A stretch of DNA of 7,347 nt from Deltaproteobacteria bacterium (GTDB lineage Bacteria > Desulfobacterota > Desulfobulbia > Desulfobulbales > BM004): contig JAFDCC010000091.1 of assembly GCA_019312985.1 (NCBI GenBank), positions 1-7,347 on the forward strand. Direction: 5' to 3'. Under the pieces are notes generated by a model that searched no databases, had not been told where the DNA came from, and saw nothing but the letters and a program-made list of their open reading frames with translations. Position 1 is the stretch's first letter; each line of letters begins with the position of its first letter. Shown here one piece after another: positions 1 to 7,345 of this stretch. Both the position numbers and the translations under genes were made by a program.

Positions 1-988
1 CAGGCCTCCTGGAGATGAGGGCGGGGATTCGCCACCGGAAGGTTCAAAGCCGGGACTTTTCGGCGGCATCGGCAAGCTGCTTGTCATCATCCTCGTCATC
101 ATCCTGATCCAGGTCGGCTACTCCTCATTTTACACCATCAAGCCCGGCGAGCGCGGCGTCGTCCTCCGGTTCGGCGAGTACAGCAAAACAGCACCCCCTG
201 GCCTTAATTTCAAGATCCCCCTGGTTGATTCGGTCATCAAGGTGGATATCGAAACGGTGCGCAAGGAGGAGTTCGGCTTTCGCACCAAGGTGCCGGCCCG
301 CCAGACCATCTATCAGAAGGAGGGCTTTGACGCGGAATCCCTTATGCTGACGGCGGACAAGAATGTCATCGATGTCGAGTGGATCGTGCAGTTCAAGGTG
401 CGCGACCCGTTCTTCTTTCTCTTCAAGGTACAGGATGTCCGGCAGGCGGTGCGCGACGTTTCGGAAACCGCCCTTCGGCGTGTCATCGGCAACATGGACT
501 TTGACTACGTCCTCAGCAACCGGGAGATACTGGCCGGCCTGACAGACAAGGAGATGCAGGCAAAACTGGACAGCTACGAAACCGGGGTTGAGATCGTCAC
601 CGTCCAGCTGCAGGACGTCAACCCGCCGGAAGCGGTCAAACCGGCCTTCAACGAGGTGAACGAAGCGGACCAGGACATGAAGCGGCTGGTAAACGAGGCG
701 GAGGAGGCCTACAATCGGGTCATCCCCAAGGCCCGCGGCGAGGCCCTGCAGATCGTCGAAGAGGCGAGCGGCTACGCGGCCCAGCGCATCAATGAAAGCA
801 AGGGTGACACGGCCCGCTTCCTGGCCGTCATGAAGGAATACCAGGCGGCCAAGGATGTGACCCGCAAGAGGATCTACCTTGAAACCATGCAGGAGATCCT
901 GCCCTCGGTAACCGATATTTACGTCCTGGACAAGGAGCAGCGCTCCATCCTGCCCTTTCTCAATATCGGCGGCCCGCAACAGAAGTAA
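1..988 (+). CDS. hflK: HflK, membrane SPFH/band 7 protein (5' partial)
   Basis: HflK is a membrane-anchored SPFH (band 7/prohibitin-like) protein. In the known family it assembles with HflC into a large complex around the FtsH protease and modulates membrane protein turnover. The reading frame is open from base 2 to the TAA at 986-988 and has no start in the window, so the N-terminus is missing; 328 residues are visible. The first visible residues are rich in Pro, Gly and acidic residues, as in HflK N-terminal tails. A single hydrophobic helix follows (LLVIILVIILIQVGY, visible residues about 26-40). Next comes the band 7 opening (IKPGERGVVLRFGEY, then PGLNFKIPLVD), and the C-terminal half is a charged, Ala/Glu-rich helical region with NEAEEAYNRVIPKARGEA. 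The gene precedes hflC by 56 bases on the same strand, the classical order. The family and partner call is firm; only the start is unknown. Confidence 0.95.
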   Translation, partial: RPPGDEGGDSPPEGSKPGLFGGIGKLLVIILVIILIQVGYSSFYTIKPGERGVVLRFGEYSKTAPPGLNFKIPLVDSVIKVDIETVRKEEFGFRTKVPARQTIYQKEGFDAESLMLTADKNVIDVEWIVQFKVRDPFFFLFKVQDVRQAVRDVSETALRRVIGNMDFDYVLSNREILAGLTDKEMQAKLDSYETGVEIVTVQLQDVNPPEAVKPAFNEVNEADQDMKRLVNEAEEAYNRVIPKARGEALQIVEEASGYAAQRINESKGDTARFLAVMKEYQAAKDVTRKRIYLETMQEILPSVTDIYVLDKEQRSILPFLNIGGPQQK

Positions 989-1032
989 AGGGCAGCGCGG
1001 CGGACCCCTTTACCGGAAGAAACATCTTTAAA

Positions 1033-1038
1033 AGAGGA
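1033..1038 (+). promoter_or_regulatory. Ribosome binding site of hflC
   Basis: A purine-rich AGAGGA lies 6 bases before the GTG at 1045. It supports this GTG as the start, because the hydrophobic anchor of HflC begins only a few codons later and no in-frame ATG precedes the anchor. Confidence 0.7.
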
Positions 1039-1044
1039 AAAACG

Positions 1045-1968
1045 GTGAACAAAATAGTGCGGATTACCCTGGTACTTATCCTGATACTTCTTATTTTCGT
1101 TACAGTAAATGGTGTCTATATCCTGCAGGAAGGCAGACAGGCGATCATTACCCAGTTCGGCCGGCCGGTGGGCCAGCCGGTGACGGAGGCGGGACTCCAT
1201 TTCAAGCTGCCCTTTGTCCAGGAGGTTACCTTTTTCGAAAAGAAGATTCTCATCTGGGACGGCGACCCCAACCAGATACCGACCAATGACAAGACTTTTG
1301 TCTACCTCGACGTGACGGCCCGCTGGCGCATTGCCGACGCCCTCGTCTTTCTGCAGGCGGTCAACAACGAGGCCCGGGCCCAGACTATCCTGGATGATAT
1401 CATTGACGGGACGGTGCGCGACTTGGTCAACAAGAACGACCTGGTGGAGATCATCAGGAGTTCTGACTTTTCACCTGAGACCATGATCAACTCTGCTATC
1501 GAGGAGGAGAAACTGCAGTATGGCCGTGATGTCATCTCGGCCATGATCCACGAGGCAGCCTCCCAAATAACCCCGAAGTACGGTATCGAACTCGTTGACG
1601 TGATGTTCAAGCGGGTCAACTACATCGAGTCTGTCCGGCGCAAGGTCTACGACCGGATGATCTCCGAGCGCAAGAGAATTGCGGCGGAAAAACGGTCCCT
1701 CGGTGAAGGCCAGAAGGCGGAGATCATGGGAAAGGTCAAGCGCGAGTTCCAGGTAGTCATCTCTACAGCCAAGCGCGAAGCGGAAGAGATCAAAGGAAAG
1801 GCGGATGCGGAGGCTGCCGCCATTTATGCAGAGGCCTACAACCAGGACAGGGAATTCTTCTCGTTTTACAAGAGCATGGAAAGCTACAAGGAGGCGGTGA
1901 GCAATAACACGAGGCTCATCATTCCCCTTGATTCCGAATTCTACCAGTATCTCGATGCGGAAAAATAA
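1045..1968 (+). CDS. hflC: HflC, membrane SPFH/band 7 protein
   Basis: HflC is the partner of HflK in the HflKC complex that surrounds and regulates FtsH in the inner membrane. The protein has 307 residues, close to the usual family length. It starts at GTG behind an AGAGGA ribosome site. Residues about 4-26 form one hydrophobic helix (ITLVLILILLIFVTV). The SPFH opening follows (LQEGRQAIITQFGRPVG, then EAGLHFKLPFVQEV). The long helical region holds the family signature YDRMISERKRIAAEKRSLGEG near 202-222, then an Ala/Glu/Lys-rich coiled coil (IKGKADAEAAAIYAEAYNQD). The C-terminus has the typical FFSFYKSMESY and a LIIPLDSEFYQYL tail. No promoter is evident in the 56-base gap after hflK, so co-transcription is likely. 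The gene converges on a minus-strand gene with only 12 bases between the two stops. Confidence 0.96.
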   Translation: MNKIVRITLVLILILLIFVTVNGVYILQEGRQAIITQFGRPVGQPVTEAGLHFKLPFVQEVTFFEKKILIWDGDPNQIPTNDKTFVYLDVTARWRIADALVFLQAVNNEARAQTILDDIIDGTVRDLVNKNDLVEIIRSSDFSPETMINSAIEEEKLQYGRDVISAMIHEAASQITPKYGIELVDVMFKRVNYIESVRRKVYDRMISERKRIAAEKRSLGEGQKAEIMGKVKREFQVVISTAKREAEEIKGKADAEAAAIYAEAYNQDREFFSFYKSMESYKEAVSNNTRLIIPLDSEFYQYLDAEK

Positions 1969-1998
1969 ACCCGGGCCCGGTCAGTCATCCGTGCCCGG
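1961..1998 (-). terminator. Candidate rho-independent terminator of the thiE unit
   Basis: Read on the minus strand, CCGGGC (1998-1993) can pair with GCCCGG (1976-1971) over a 16-base loop, and GTTTATTTTT (1970-1961) follows. An all-GC six-pair stem followed by a T-rich tract fits an intrinsic terminator. The 5' arm lies in the last codons of the minus-strand gene and the TGA stop is in the loop. The T-tract overlaps the end of hflC. The inner CCGGGCCCGG is itself a palindrome, so other foldings are possible. On the + strand no T-tract follows directly. Confidence 0.45.
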
Positions 1999-2640
1999 AT
2001 AGGCGGGACTGTCCTTTTTTCTAAAAACGATTCGGCCCGCCTCCTCCAGGAGCTCGAGCAGCCTGTCGACCTGCGCTTCCCGCTCCATGCTATCGGTCCC
2101 CAGCTTTATGAACCTGCAGTTGCAGTAGGTCAGCTGCCCATTACACCAGGGGCAGATCTCGACCGGACAGCCCAGGGTGTGGTATTCCCCCTCGTCTGCA
2201 TGGCAGGACGGGCACAGGTCGGAGTCGGCCGAATAGGGTTCGTACTCCTGGAGTCTTTCCGGCTTTCCGGTAAGGGCCGCCACCGCAGCGGAGTCAGCAA
2301 AGCCGAAAAAATCGAGGAACTCCCGTTCGACTAAGCCCTCGGCCGGCGTGCCAAGAATGTGGGCGCCCTCCCGGTTCACCAGGTAGAGATACTGCAGGGC
2401 GTTCCCGGTAAGGACTAAGAGGAGGAACACCCCCTGGCGCCGCGCCACCAGCCGCACGGTGCTGACCGAATCCTCGCTGCCCTCCGGCAGCCGCAGGTAG
2501 AAGCTGTGCAGCAGGTTCAGGCCGATGACATCGGCTCCATACTTTTCCAGCAGTGCTGCCGCGGCTTCGGCCTGCGCTTCCGGCACGGCGTACCCCATGA
2601 GAAATTCTATTTCCTTTTTCCGCTCCGCCAATGTTTTCAT
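1981..2640 (-). CDS. Uncharacterised protein with a Cys-rich zinc-ribbon-like region
   Basis: I do not recognise a characterised family. The 219-residue protein is soluble, with no signal peptide or membrane helix. The N-terminal half (1-130) is helical and hydrophobic in patches, for example QGVFLLLVLTGNALQYLYLV near 69-88. Residues 143-175 hold seven cysteines and a histidine: C143-x2-C146, H154, C158, C163-x2-C166, C173 and C175, with the pattern HTLGCPVEICPWCNGQ then CNC. This suggests two small zinc sites, and similar H-x2-GC-x4-CP-x-C-x-GQ patterns are, from memory, found in many hypothetical bacterial proteins. A charged helix (EREAQVDRLLELLEEAG) ends it. The start is an ATG with a weak GGGA site 5 bases upstream. 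It lies 38 bases downstream of thiE and is probably co-transcribed with it. CPSCH could be mistaken for a heme site, but export is lacking. Confidence 0.8.
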   Translation of the reverse strand: MKTLAERKKEIEFLMGYAVPEAQAEAAAALLEKYGADVIGLNLLHSFYLRLPEGSEDSVSTVRLVARRQGVFLLLVLTGNALQYLYLVNREGAHILGTPAEGLVEREFLDFFGFADSAAVAALTGKPERLQEYEPYSADSDLCPSCHADEGEYHTLGCPVEICPWCNGQLTYCNCRFIKLGTDSMEREAQVDRLLELLEEAGRIVFRKKDSPAYPGTDD

Positions 2641-2678
2641 AAATATCCCAGCCGGCCTCTCCGGAGCAGGCGCACCGC

Positions 2679-3359
2679 TCAGGCGGCCTGCTGCAAGGCC
2701 CTGTCAATTGTTTCGAGCCAGCGCCTGGTTGCCGCCGCAATATCCGGAGCCTTTGTCAGGGCCGTCACTACCGCCAACCTCCTGGCGCCCCGGGCCGCAA
2801 GCTCCGGCACATGCTCCAGCTTTATGCCGCCCATCACGGTAAAGGGCAGGTCGCACAGCGCGGAAAACCGGGCGATGGCATCCGGCCCCAGAAACGGCGT
2901 CAGCTTCTTCTTTGTTTCCGTGGGGTAGAGCGGCCCGATGTTAAAGTAGGAGGCGCCGCGGCTTTTGGCGGTGGCGGCCTGCTCCGGGCTGTTGCACGAG
3001 ACGCCGATGATCATCTCCGGCGCGAGTTTCCTGACCTCTTCGGCCGGCAAATCGGTGTTGCCCAGGTGCACCCCGTCCGCCTCTGTCAGCAGGGCAATGT
3101 CAAAACGGTTATTAACGATGAAGAGGGCGCCCGCCTCTCGCGTTTTCGCCCGAAACACCAGGGCCTTGCGGTAAAAGGCCAGGTCCTCGGAGTGCTTGTC
3201 CCGCAGCTGTACTATACGGGCGCCGCCGGCAAGCACCGCCTCGAGCCACTCCAGGTCTGATCGCCCCGCGGCCAAGGGTTCACTGGAGACGGGGTAAAGG
3301 GTCACCGCCTTTCGGAAAAACGTCATTTTCTGCGCATGGTTCGCATTTTGCTGCAGCAT
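2679..3359 (-). CDS. thiE: Thiamine-phosphate synthase ThiE
   Basis: ThiE condenses hydroxymethylpyrimidine diphosphate with the thiazole phosphate to give thiamine phosphate, in the cytoplasm. The 226-residue product shows the (beta/alpha)8 family motifs in order: QLRDK (51-55), FIVNNRFD (80-87), DGVHLGNTDLP (95-105), GVSCNSPEQA (119-128), GPLYPTETKK (142-151), MGGI (176-179) and VVTAL (197-201). Compared with B. subtilis ThiE, the Mg-binding Asp112 is kept as D103, but the position of Asp93 is N84. The PTxTK loop and QLRxK argue for ThiE rather than the related thiazole tautomerase TenI, though TenI cannot be fully excluded. The ATG at 3359 has an AAGGA site 5 bases upstream. A later ATG at 3326 would give a length nearer the family norm of about 210 but lacks a comparable site. 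I see no TPP riboswitch upstream. Confidence 0.9.
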   Translation of the reverse strand: MLQQNANHAQKMTFFRKAVTLYPVSSEPLAAGRSDLEWLEAVLAGGARIVQLRDKHSEDLAFYRKALVFRAKTREAGALFIVNNRFDIALLTEADGVHLGNTDLPAEEVRKLAPEMIIGVSCNSPEQAATAKSRGASYFNIGPLYPTETKKKLTPFLGPDAIARFSALCDLPFTVMGGIKLEHVPELAARGARRLAVVTALTKAPDIAAATRRWLETIDRALQQAA

Positions 3360-3364
3360 CAGGT

Positions 3365-3369
3365 TCCTT
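3365..3369 (-). promoter_or_regulatory. Ribosome binding site of thiE
   Basis: AAGGA on the minus strand ends 5 bases before the ATG at 3359. It favours this start over the in-frame ATG 33 bases further in, which has only GCGCAGAAA before it. Confidence 0.6.
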
Positions 3370-3386
3370 GTCCAATTCTAATATGG

Positions 3387-3415
3387 TTGCCGGAAGATTA
3401 TTTTTCCTCTATACT
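3387..3415 (+). promoter_or_regulatory. Candidate sigma70-type promoter of gltA
   Basis: TTGCCG (3387-3392, four of six consensus -35 bases) and TATACT (3410-3415, five of six -10 bases) are separated by exactly 17 bases. Transcription would begin near 3422, leaving a leader of about 140 bases before the gltA ATG. It lies in the 206-base gap between the divergent thiE and gltA genes. This is prediction from sequence only. Confidence 0.5.
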
Positions 3416-3442
3416 AAGAAATTTATATCCCAATGTCACCCC

Positions 3443-3530
3443 GGGCTGCCAGAATAATTTTTTCGGCACCCGTATCCCGTTTGGAAATAAAATCACCGCT
3501 GCAAGGGTATCAGGGGGCTTTATGCAGCCC
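3443..3530 (+). other. gltA leader with two possible hairpins
   Basis: Within the predicted gltA leader, GGG-c-TGCC (3443-3450) can pair with GGCA-CCC (3465-3471), seven pairs with one bulge. GGGCT (3515-3519) can pair with AGCCC (3526-3530) over a six-base loop. The second hairpin sits about 35 bases before the start codon and has no T-tract after it, so it is not an intrinsic terminator. It could affect mRNA stability or translation, or mean nothing. Confidence 0.25.
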
Positions 3531-3565
3531 ATCCCCGGCAGCACAGAATGTAAAGGGCATGATCC

Positions 3566-4882
<1,317 letters not shown>

Positions 4883-5213
4883 GAGCAGGTATTCCCCTTC
4901 ACGATCCAACCTGGTCCACCCGTTGGCAAAGCCGATTTTCGCCGCCAGACGAAGGGCATACTATATATCAGGCCTGAAAAAGCCTGCTGATTTACTCCTG
5001 TTTTCAGTTAGAGGGAATAGATCATTACTTTTGGCAATACTTTGCACCTGAAATAAAAATGCCACAATAAAACAGGGGCATTGCTCAGGTCCTTCTGCGT
5101 GACTCTGTCAGACATATCAGCAGCAGGATATTGAATAGTGAACTAAAAAGGCATCGCCATTTCTGCATCTGCCTCTCTATGTATGAGGTTTTCTTCAAGT
5201 TCGAAATTACATA
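4883..5213. other. Intergenic region between convergent gltA and cytochrome
   Basis: No coding sequence is convincing here. On the + strand CAGGC (4969-4973) can pair with GCCTG (4982-4986) over an 8-base loop downstream of gltA. The stem is only five pairs and no good T-tract follows, so it is a weak terminator candidate. A better candidate on the minus strand is listed separately. Base composition falls here from GC-rich gltA to the AT-richer sequence that continues to the window end. Confidence 0.5.
5050..5082 (-). terminator. Candidate rho-independent terminator of the cytochrome gene
   Basis: Read on the minus strand, AATGCC (5082-5077) pairs with GGCATT (5063-5058) over a 13-base loop and runs into TTTATTTC. 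The tract with the end of the stem gives a T-rich run. It lies about 130 bases after the cytochrome stop, so the transcript would carry a 3' untranslated stretch. The stem is short, which limits confidence. Confidence 0.4.
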
Positions 5214-6428
5214 TCAACGAGATACACAATCTCCCTTGTTTTTGTGGCACCCAACACATAATTCCCGTGAAGCTTCCTTGATTGTTCTGTACTGGTAATT
5301 GGAGGCATGATTGGCGTGGCAGGTAACACAGGTTAATCCTCCATCTCTACCGGTAGAGTATTCTGCAGGTATTGTTATGCCGGAAGGCTTATCCCTGTTA
5401 ACCTGATGCTCAAGTATGTGCAGTCTGCCCGGATGACATTTTATGCATACGGAAACCTGGAGATCATTGCTGCTCCGCATGGATAAATGATTCTGATCAT
5501 TTGGAATAGATGTTTCAGCAATTTTATTTCCTTCATCATCTGCTGTTTCGCTGCCGATCTTTAGCTTGACAGGATAGTTTGCCGTAATTGACACAAGGTA
5601 TGAATTCTCATTTCTGAAAAACTGCGCATCAAGCCTGATATCGATCTCAGGTTGTGGTTCATACTCCTTTGAGATTGCAGGTAAAAAGTTATCAGTTGCA
5701 AAGAAAGCGATCTCAGACTCGGTTCTGTTGCCCAAAATATCCCTCGAAATACTTTTGTACTGATATTCCTGGTCGGACTTTAAATTCTGCAGAAGTATCT
5801 CATGGTCGGTGGTAAACTCGTCCGACTTTTCAGAATACTTTAAGCTATCAATACCATACCGGACTTCTGAGTCTGACTCTTCAGGGGTAGACCAGCCAAT
5901 AAGAGCTGAAATCAAAACGCCGCGGTATACTCCAAGAACCTCAGGAGTCAAGACAAAAGGTATACCTTCAGCACGCTTCTCTTGCAGTGTCTCAATGGGC
6001 GGAAGAGCAAATACCTTTTCATGAAATTTACCCATGCCAGCACAGGCAATTACTATCAACTTAGGACTGCTGATATTATCAGCCGGAATATTAAACCAAT
6101 GCTTCAGGGCCGGTGAAAAATCAGAATCAAGCCAGTTAATATCCTCCATGGAGACTATGCCAGCCTCTTCTTCATTGGCCTTACCGTCTTCTATATGACA
6201 GACGGTGCATTGATCCTGCAAAAAAGGAGGGTGAACATTGGTTTTGGATAAGTCAGCATTAACTGTCTCGGTGTGACATTCGGAACAACCCGGACTACCA
6301 GGATATTCTTCTGCTTGTAAGTTTTGAGAAACTGTCTCGAATAAAACAGAAAACAGGATAACAAAGGAAGCCAGAAGCAACTCATGGAGGATAAAAACGT
6401 GATGAAATTTCACTGTAAGGTTTATCAT
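5214..6428 (-). CDS. Exported pentaheme c-type cytochrome with FN3-like middle region
   Basis: This is a secreted electron-transfer protein of 404 residues. A signal peptide or anchor is visible at about 11-39 (FILHELLLASFVILFSVLF, likely cleavage after LQA). Five CxxCH heme c sites are present: CSECH (48), CTVCH (74), CIKCH (328), CVTCH (367) and CVGCH (391). The first pair (with H66 between) and the last pair resemble doubled-CxxCH domains. Between them, about 250 residues carry no heme. Within that segment, about 165-246 resembles a fibronectin type III fold (SALIGWSTPEESDSEVRYG, then a Y-x-Y strand, SRDILGN and FFAT). The start is firm: AAGGAGG lies 5 bases before the ATG. The gene is visibly AT-richer than gltA and hflKC and stands alone, with no cytochrome maturation or redox partner in view. 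The partner and substrate are unknown; periplasmic or surface location is inferred. Confidence 0.88.
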   Translation of the reverse strand: MINLTVKFHHVFILHELLLASFVILFSVLFETVSQNLQAEEYPGSPGCSECHTETVNADLSKTNVHPPFLQDQCTVCHIEDGKANEEEAGIVSMEDINWLDSDFSPALKHWFNIPADNISSPKLIVIACAGMGKFHEKVFALPPIETLQEKRAEGIPFVLTPEVLGVYRGVLISALIGWSTPEESDSEVRYGIDSLKYSEKSDEFTTDHEILLQNLKSDQEYQYKSISRDILGNRTESEIAFFATDNFLPAISKEYEPQPEIDIRLDAQFFRNENSYLVSITANYPVKLKIGSETADDEGNKIAETSIPNDQNHLSMRSSNDLQVSVCIKCHPGRLHILEHQVNRDKPSGITIPAEYSTGRDGGLTCVTCHANHASNYQYRTIKEASRELCVGCHKNKGDCVSR

Positions 6429-6433
6429 GGCTG

Positions 6434-6440
6434 CCTCCTT
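6434..6440 (-). promoter_or_regulatory. Strong ribosome binding site of the cytochrome gene
   Basis: The minus-strand sequence AAGGAGG, a near-perfect Shine-Dalgarno, ends 5 bases before the ATG at 6428. It fixes the start and places the hydrophobic export signal at the N-terminus. Confidence 0.85.
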
Positions 6441-6555
6441 TTATCTTTTCAGTCAACGCATTTTGAGCGCACCTCTCTCAGAAAACTCCTCGGTTAGAAT
6501 GGTAAAATTACAGAAGGGTATAATTAAAAAATAATTACTGGTGCAAGATGATCAA

Positions 6556-6575
6556 GTCCCACAATGTGCCGGGAC
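6556..6575. repeat. Short inverted repeat upstream of the cytochrome gene
   Basis: GTCCC (6556-6560) and GGGAC (6571-6575) are perfect inverted arms separated by 10 bases, centred about 137 bases upstream of the cytochrome start. The arm length and spacing are compatible with a dimeric regulator site or a small hairpin. Five-base arms are easily found by chance. Confidence 0.25.
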
Positions 6576-6738
6576 AACAAATGTGAGCCAGTTTCTGATA
6601 ACTTTTTTTATTTTAGAGGGTTGCAGCAGTAGCAGCCTGTAGCATTTCACCTGCGCCCTGCCAGTATACATTTACAGTCTTTCAAAACTGTTCAGTCCAT
6701 TCAAGCCGAGGCCCGAGAGCGCTATTTAAGAAACCTCC

Positions 6739-6760
6739 AAAATGAATAGTAATTCATTTT
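6739..6760. repeat. Perfect 9-bp-arm AT-rich palindrome
   Basis: AAAATGAAT (6739-6747) and ATTCATTTT (6752-6760) are perfect inverted arms around the four bases AGTA. Flanking CTCC and GGGG can extend the hairpin by about four pairs across one bulged A. The TGAAT...ATTCA core resembles operators of TetR-type regulators, but no regulator or promoter is identified nearby. It could equally be a hairpin end of a small mobile or repeat element. Confidence 0.55.
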
Positions 6761-6795
6761 AGGGGTAAAATCAAGGTTCAATAGGTAAAAATACG

Positions 6796-6808
6796 GATGC
6801 GACGCATC
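6796..6808. repeat. Tight GC-rich palindrome
   Basis: GATGCG and CGCATC are perfect six-base inverted arms around a single A. It lies 35 bases from the larger palindrome at 6739-6760, in an otherwise gene-free stretch. It could be a protein-binding site or part of a repeat unit; no function is visible. Confidence 0.4.
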
Positions 6809-6907
6809 GAAGCAAGCCTCACTGGCCTTCCGCGCAAAAAGGTCATCACGAAGTGCCGCCTCCTATTATAAAATTTAAAGATTGAACGAAGAGGGTACTC
6901 TGGGGCG

Positions 6908-6968
6908 AATTATCGCGCTGGATAATTTCAAGGCTCAGCGAGATTACCAAAAACCAATGGCGATAATT
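6908..6968. repeat. Nine-base inverted repeat with 43-base spacer
   Basis: AATTATCGC (6908-6916) and GCGATAATT (6960-6968) are perfect reverse complements. They could form a stem-loop or mark the ends of a small insertion, but no target duplication is evident and chance cannot be excluded. Confidence 0.3.
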
Positions 6969-7115
6969 ATAGAAGAACAGCAAGGCCGCCGACAGGGTGA
7001 TTAGAATAAAACAGCTTGCCAAACAGCCCTAAAGGACTTTACGACTTATGGCAACCAACTAAAATAACAAAAAAAATTAAATACGTATAACTTACAACAA
7101 TTTGAACTCTTGTCA

Positions 7116-7144
7116 GGCCAGATCACATTCAAGATATCCTGGCC
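7116..7144 (-). terminator. Weak hairpin downstream of the SHOCT gene
   Basis: On the minus strand GGCCAG (7144-7139) pairs with CTGGCC (7121-7116) over a 17-base loop, 15 bases past the SHOCT-protein stop. No T-tract follows directly; a run of eight T lies some 40 bases further on. A second small hairpin (ATCGC/GCGAT, 7145-7160) abuts the stop codon. The position suits a terminator but the sequence is not typical. Confidence 0.25.
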
Positions 7145-7159
7145 ATCGCAATTCGGCGA

Positions 7160-7345
7160 TCAATCTACCGTGTTTTCATGAATCGAAGAGATGGCCGCTT
7201 TTTTCTCTTCGTATTCCTGCTTATCGATTTCCCCTTTTGCGTACCTTTTGTTCAATATTTCGATGGCAGAGTCAAACTGTTCTTCCATTGAATGGTTCAC
7301 GGCTTCACGGAAGCCTGGCTTGTACATCATCCTGTCTCGCCACAT
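7160..7345 (-). CDS. Small SHOCT-domain protein (possibly 5' partial)
   Basis: The 61 visible residues end in a clear SHOCT motif: AIEILNKRYAKGEIDKQEYEEKK at about 27-49, the short C-terminal two-helix domain. The domain is widespread and thought to mediate oligomerisation, but no precise function is known. The first visible ATG (7345-7343) is two bases from the window edge, so the start may lie outside. Internal ATGs at codons 6 and 7 have no good ribosome site. Many SHOCT proteins carry an N-terminal membrane helix; none is visible here, which would fit either a soluble short form or a truncated view. The segment before the domain (MYKPGFREAVNHSMEEQFD) is not recognised. Confidence 0.7.
   Translation of the reverse strand: MWRDRMMYKPGFREAVNHSMEEQFDSAIEILNKRYAKGEIDKQEYEEKKAAISSIHENTVD

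Larger units (their letters stand above)
6429..7159. other. AT-rich gene-poor region with inverted repeats
   Basis: About 730 bases hold no convincing gene. The upstream region of the cytochrome gene must lie at its left end, but I see no clear -35/-10 pair there. Several short perfect inverted repeats are listed separately. A + strand reading frame at 6882-7004 starts at TTG and encodes a plausible-looking but unrecognised peptide (GRIIALDNFKAQRDYQKP in part). It continues past a TAG for 19 more codons to 7064, which could be a decayed gene or chance. I find no tRNA, transposase or terminal repeats that would define an element. Confidence 0.5.

Noticed and set aside
125..979. Long open frame antisense to hflK (284 codons)
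   Set aside because: It mirrors hflK almost exactly, and the + strand frame matches HflK throughout. Antisense open frames of this size are common opposite GC-rich genes with strong codon bias.
2200..2215. CPSCH in the 219-residue minus-strand protein as a heme c site
   Set aside because: The protein has no export signal, and the motif sits among further CxxC pairs and a CNC, which fits zinc binding rather than covalent heme.
3360..3565. TPP riboswitch upstream of thiE
   Set aside because: The minus-strand sequence before thiE shows none of the conserved TPP aptamer cores such as CUGAGA, and the ribosome site and start are too close to leave obvious room for it next to the gene.
6580..6625. 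Intrinsic terminator on the + strand (AGTT/AACT followed by T-run)
   Set aside because: The stem is only four AT-rich pairs and no + strand gene lies upstream to be terminated.
6542..6640. Short open frame ending near 6640 on the + strand, and its antisense partner
   Set aside because: Both are about 33 to 45 codons, lack ribosome sites and show no recognisable similarity, so I could not support them as genes.
6775..6865. Small minus-strand peptide frame behind AGGAGG (start near 6847)
   Set aside because: A 23-codon, Arg-rich frame follows an AGGAGG, but the frame crosses the palindrome at 6796-6808 and has no recognisable product; chance is the simpler reading.
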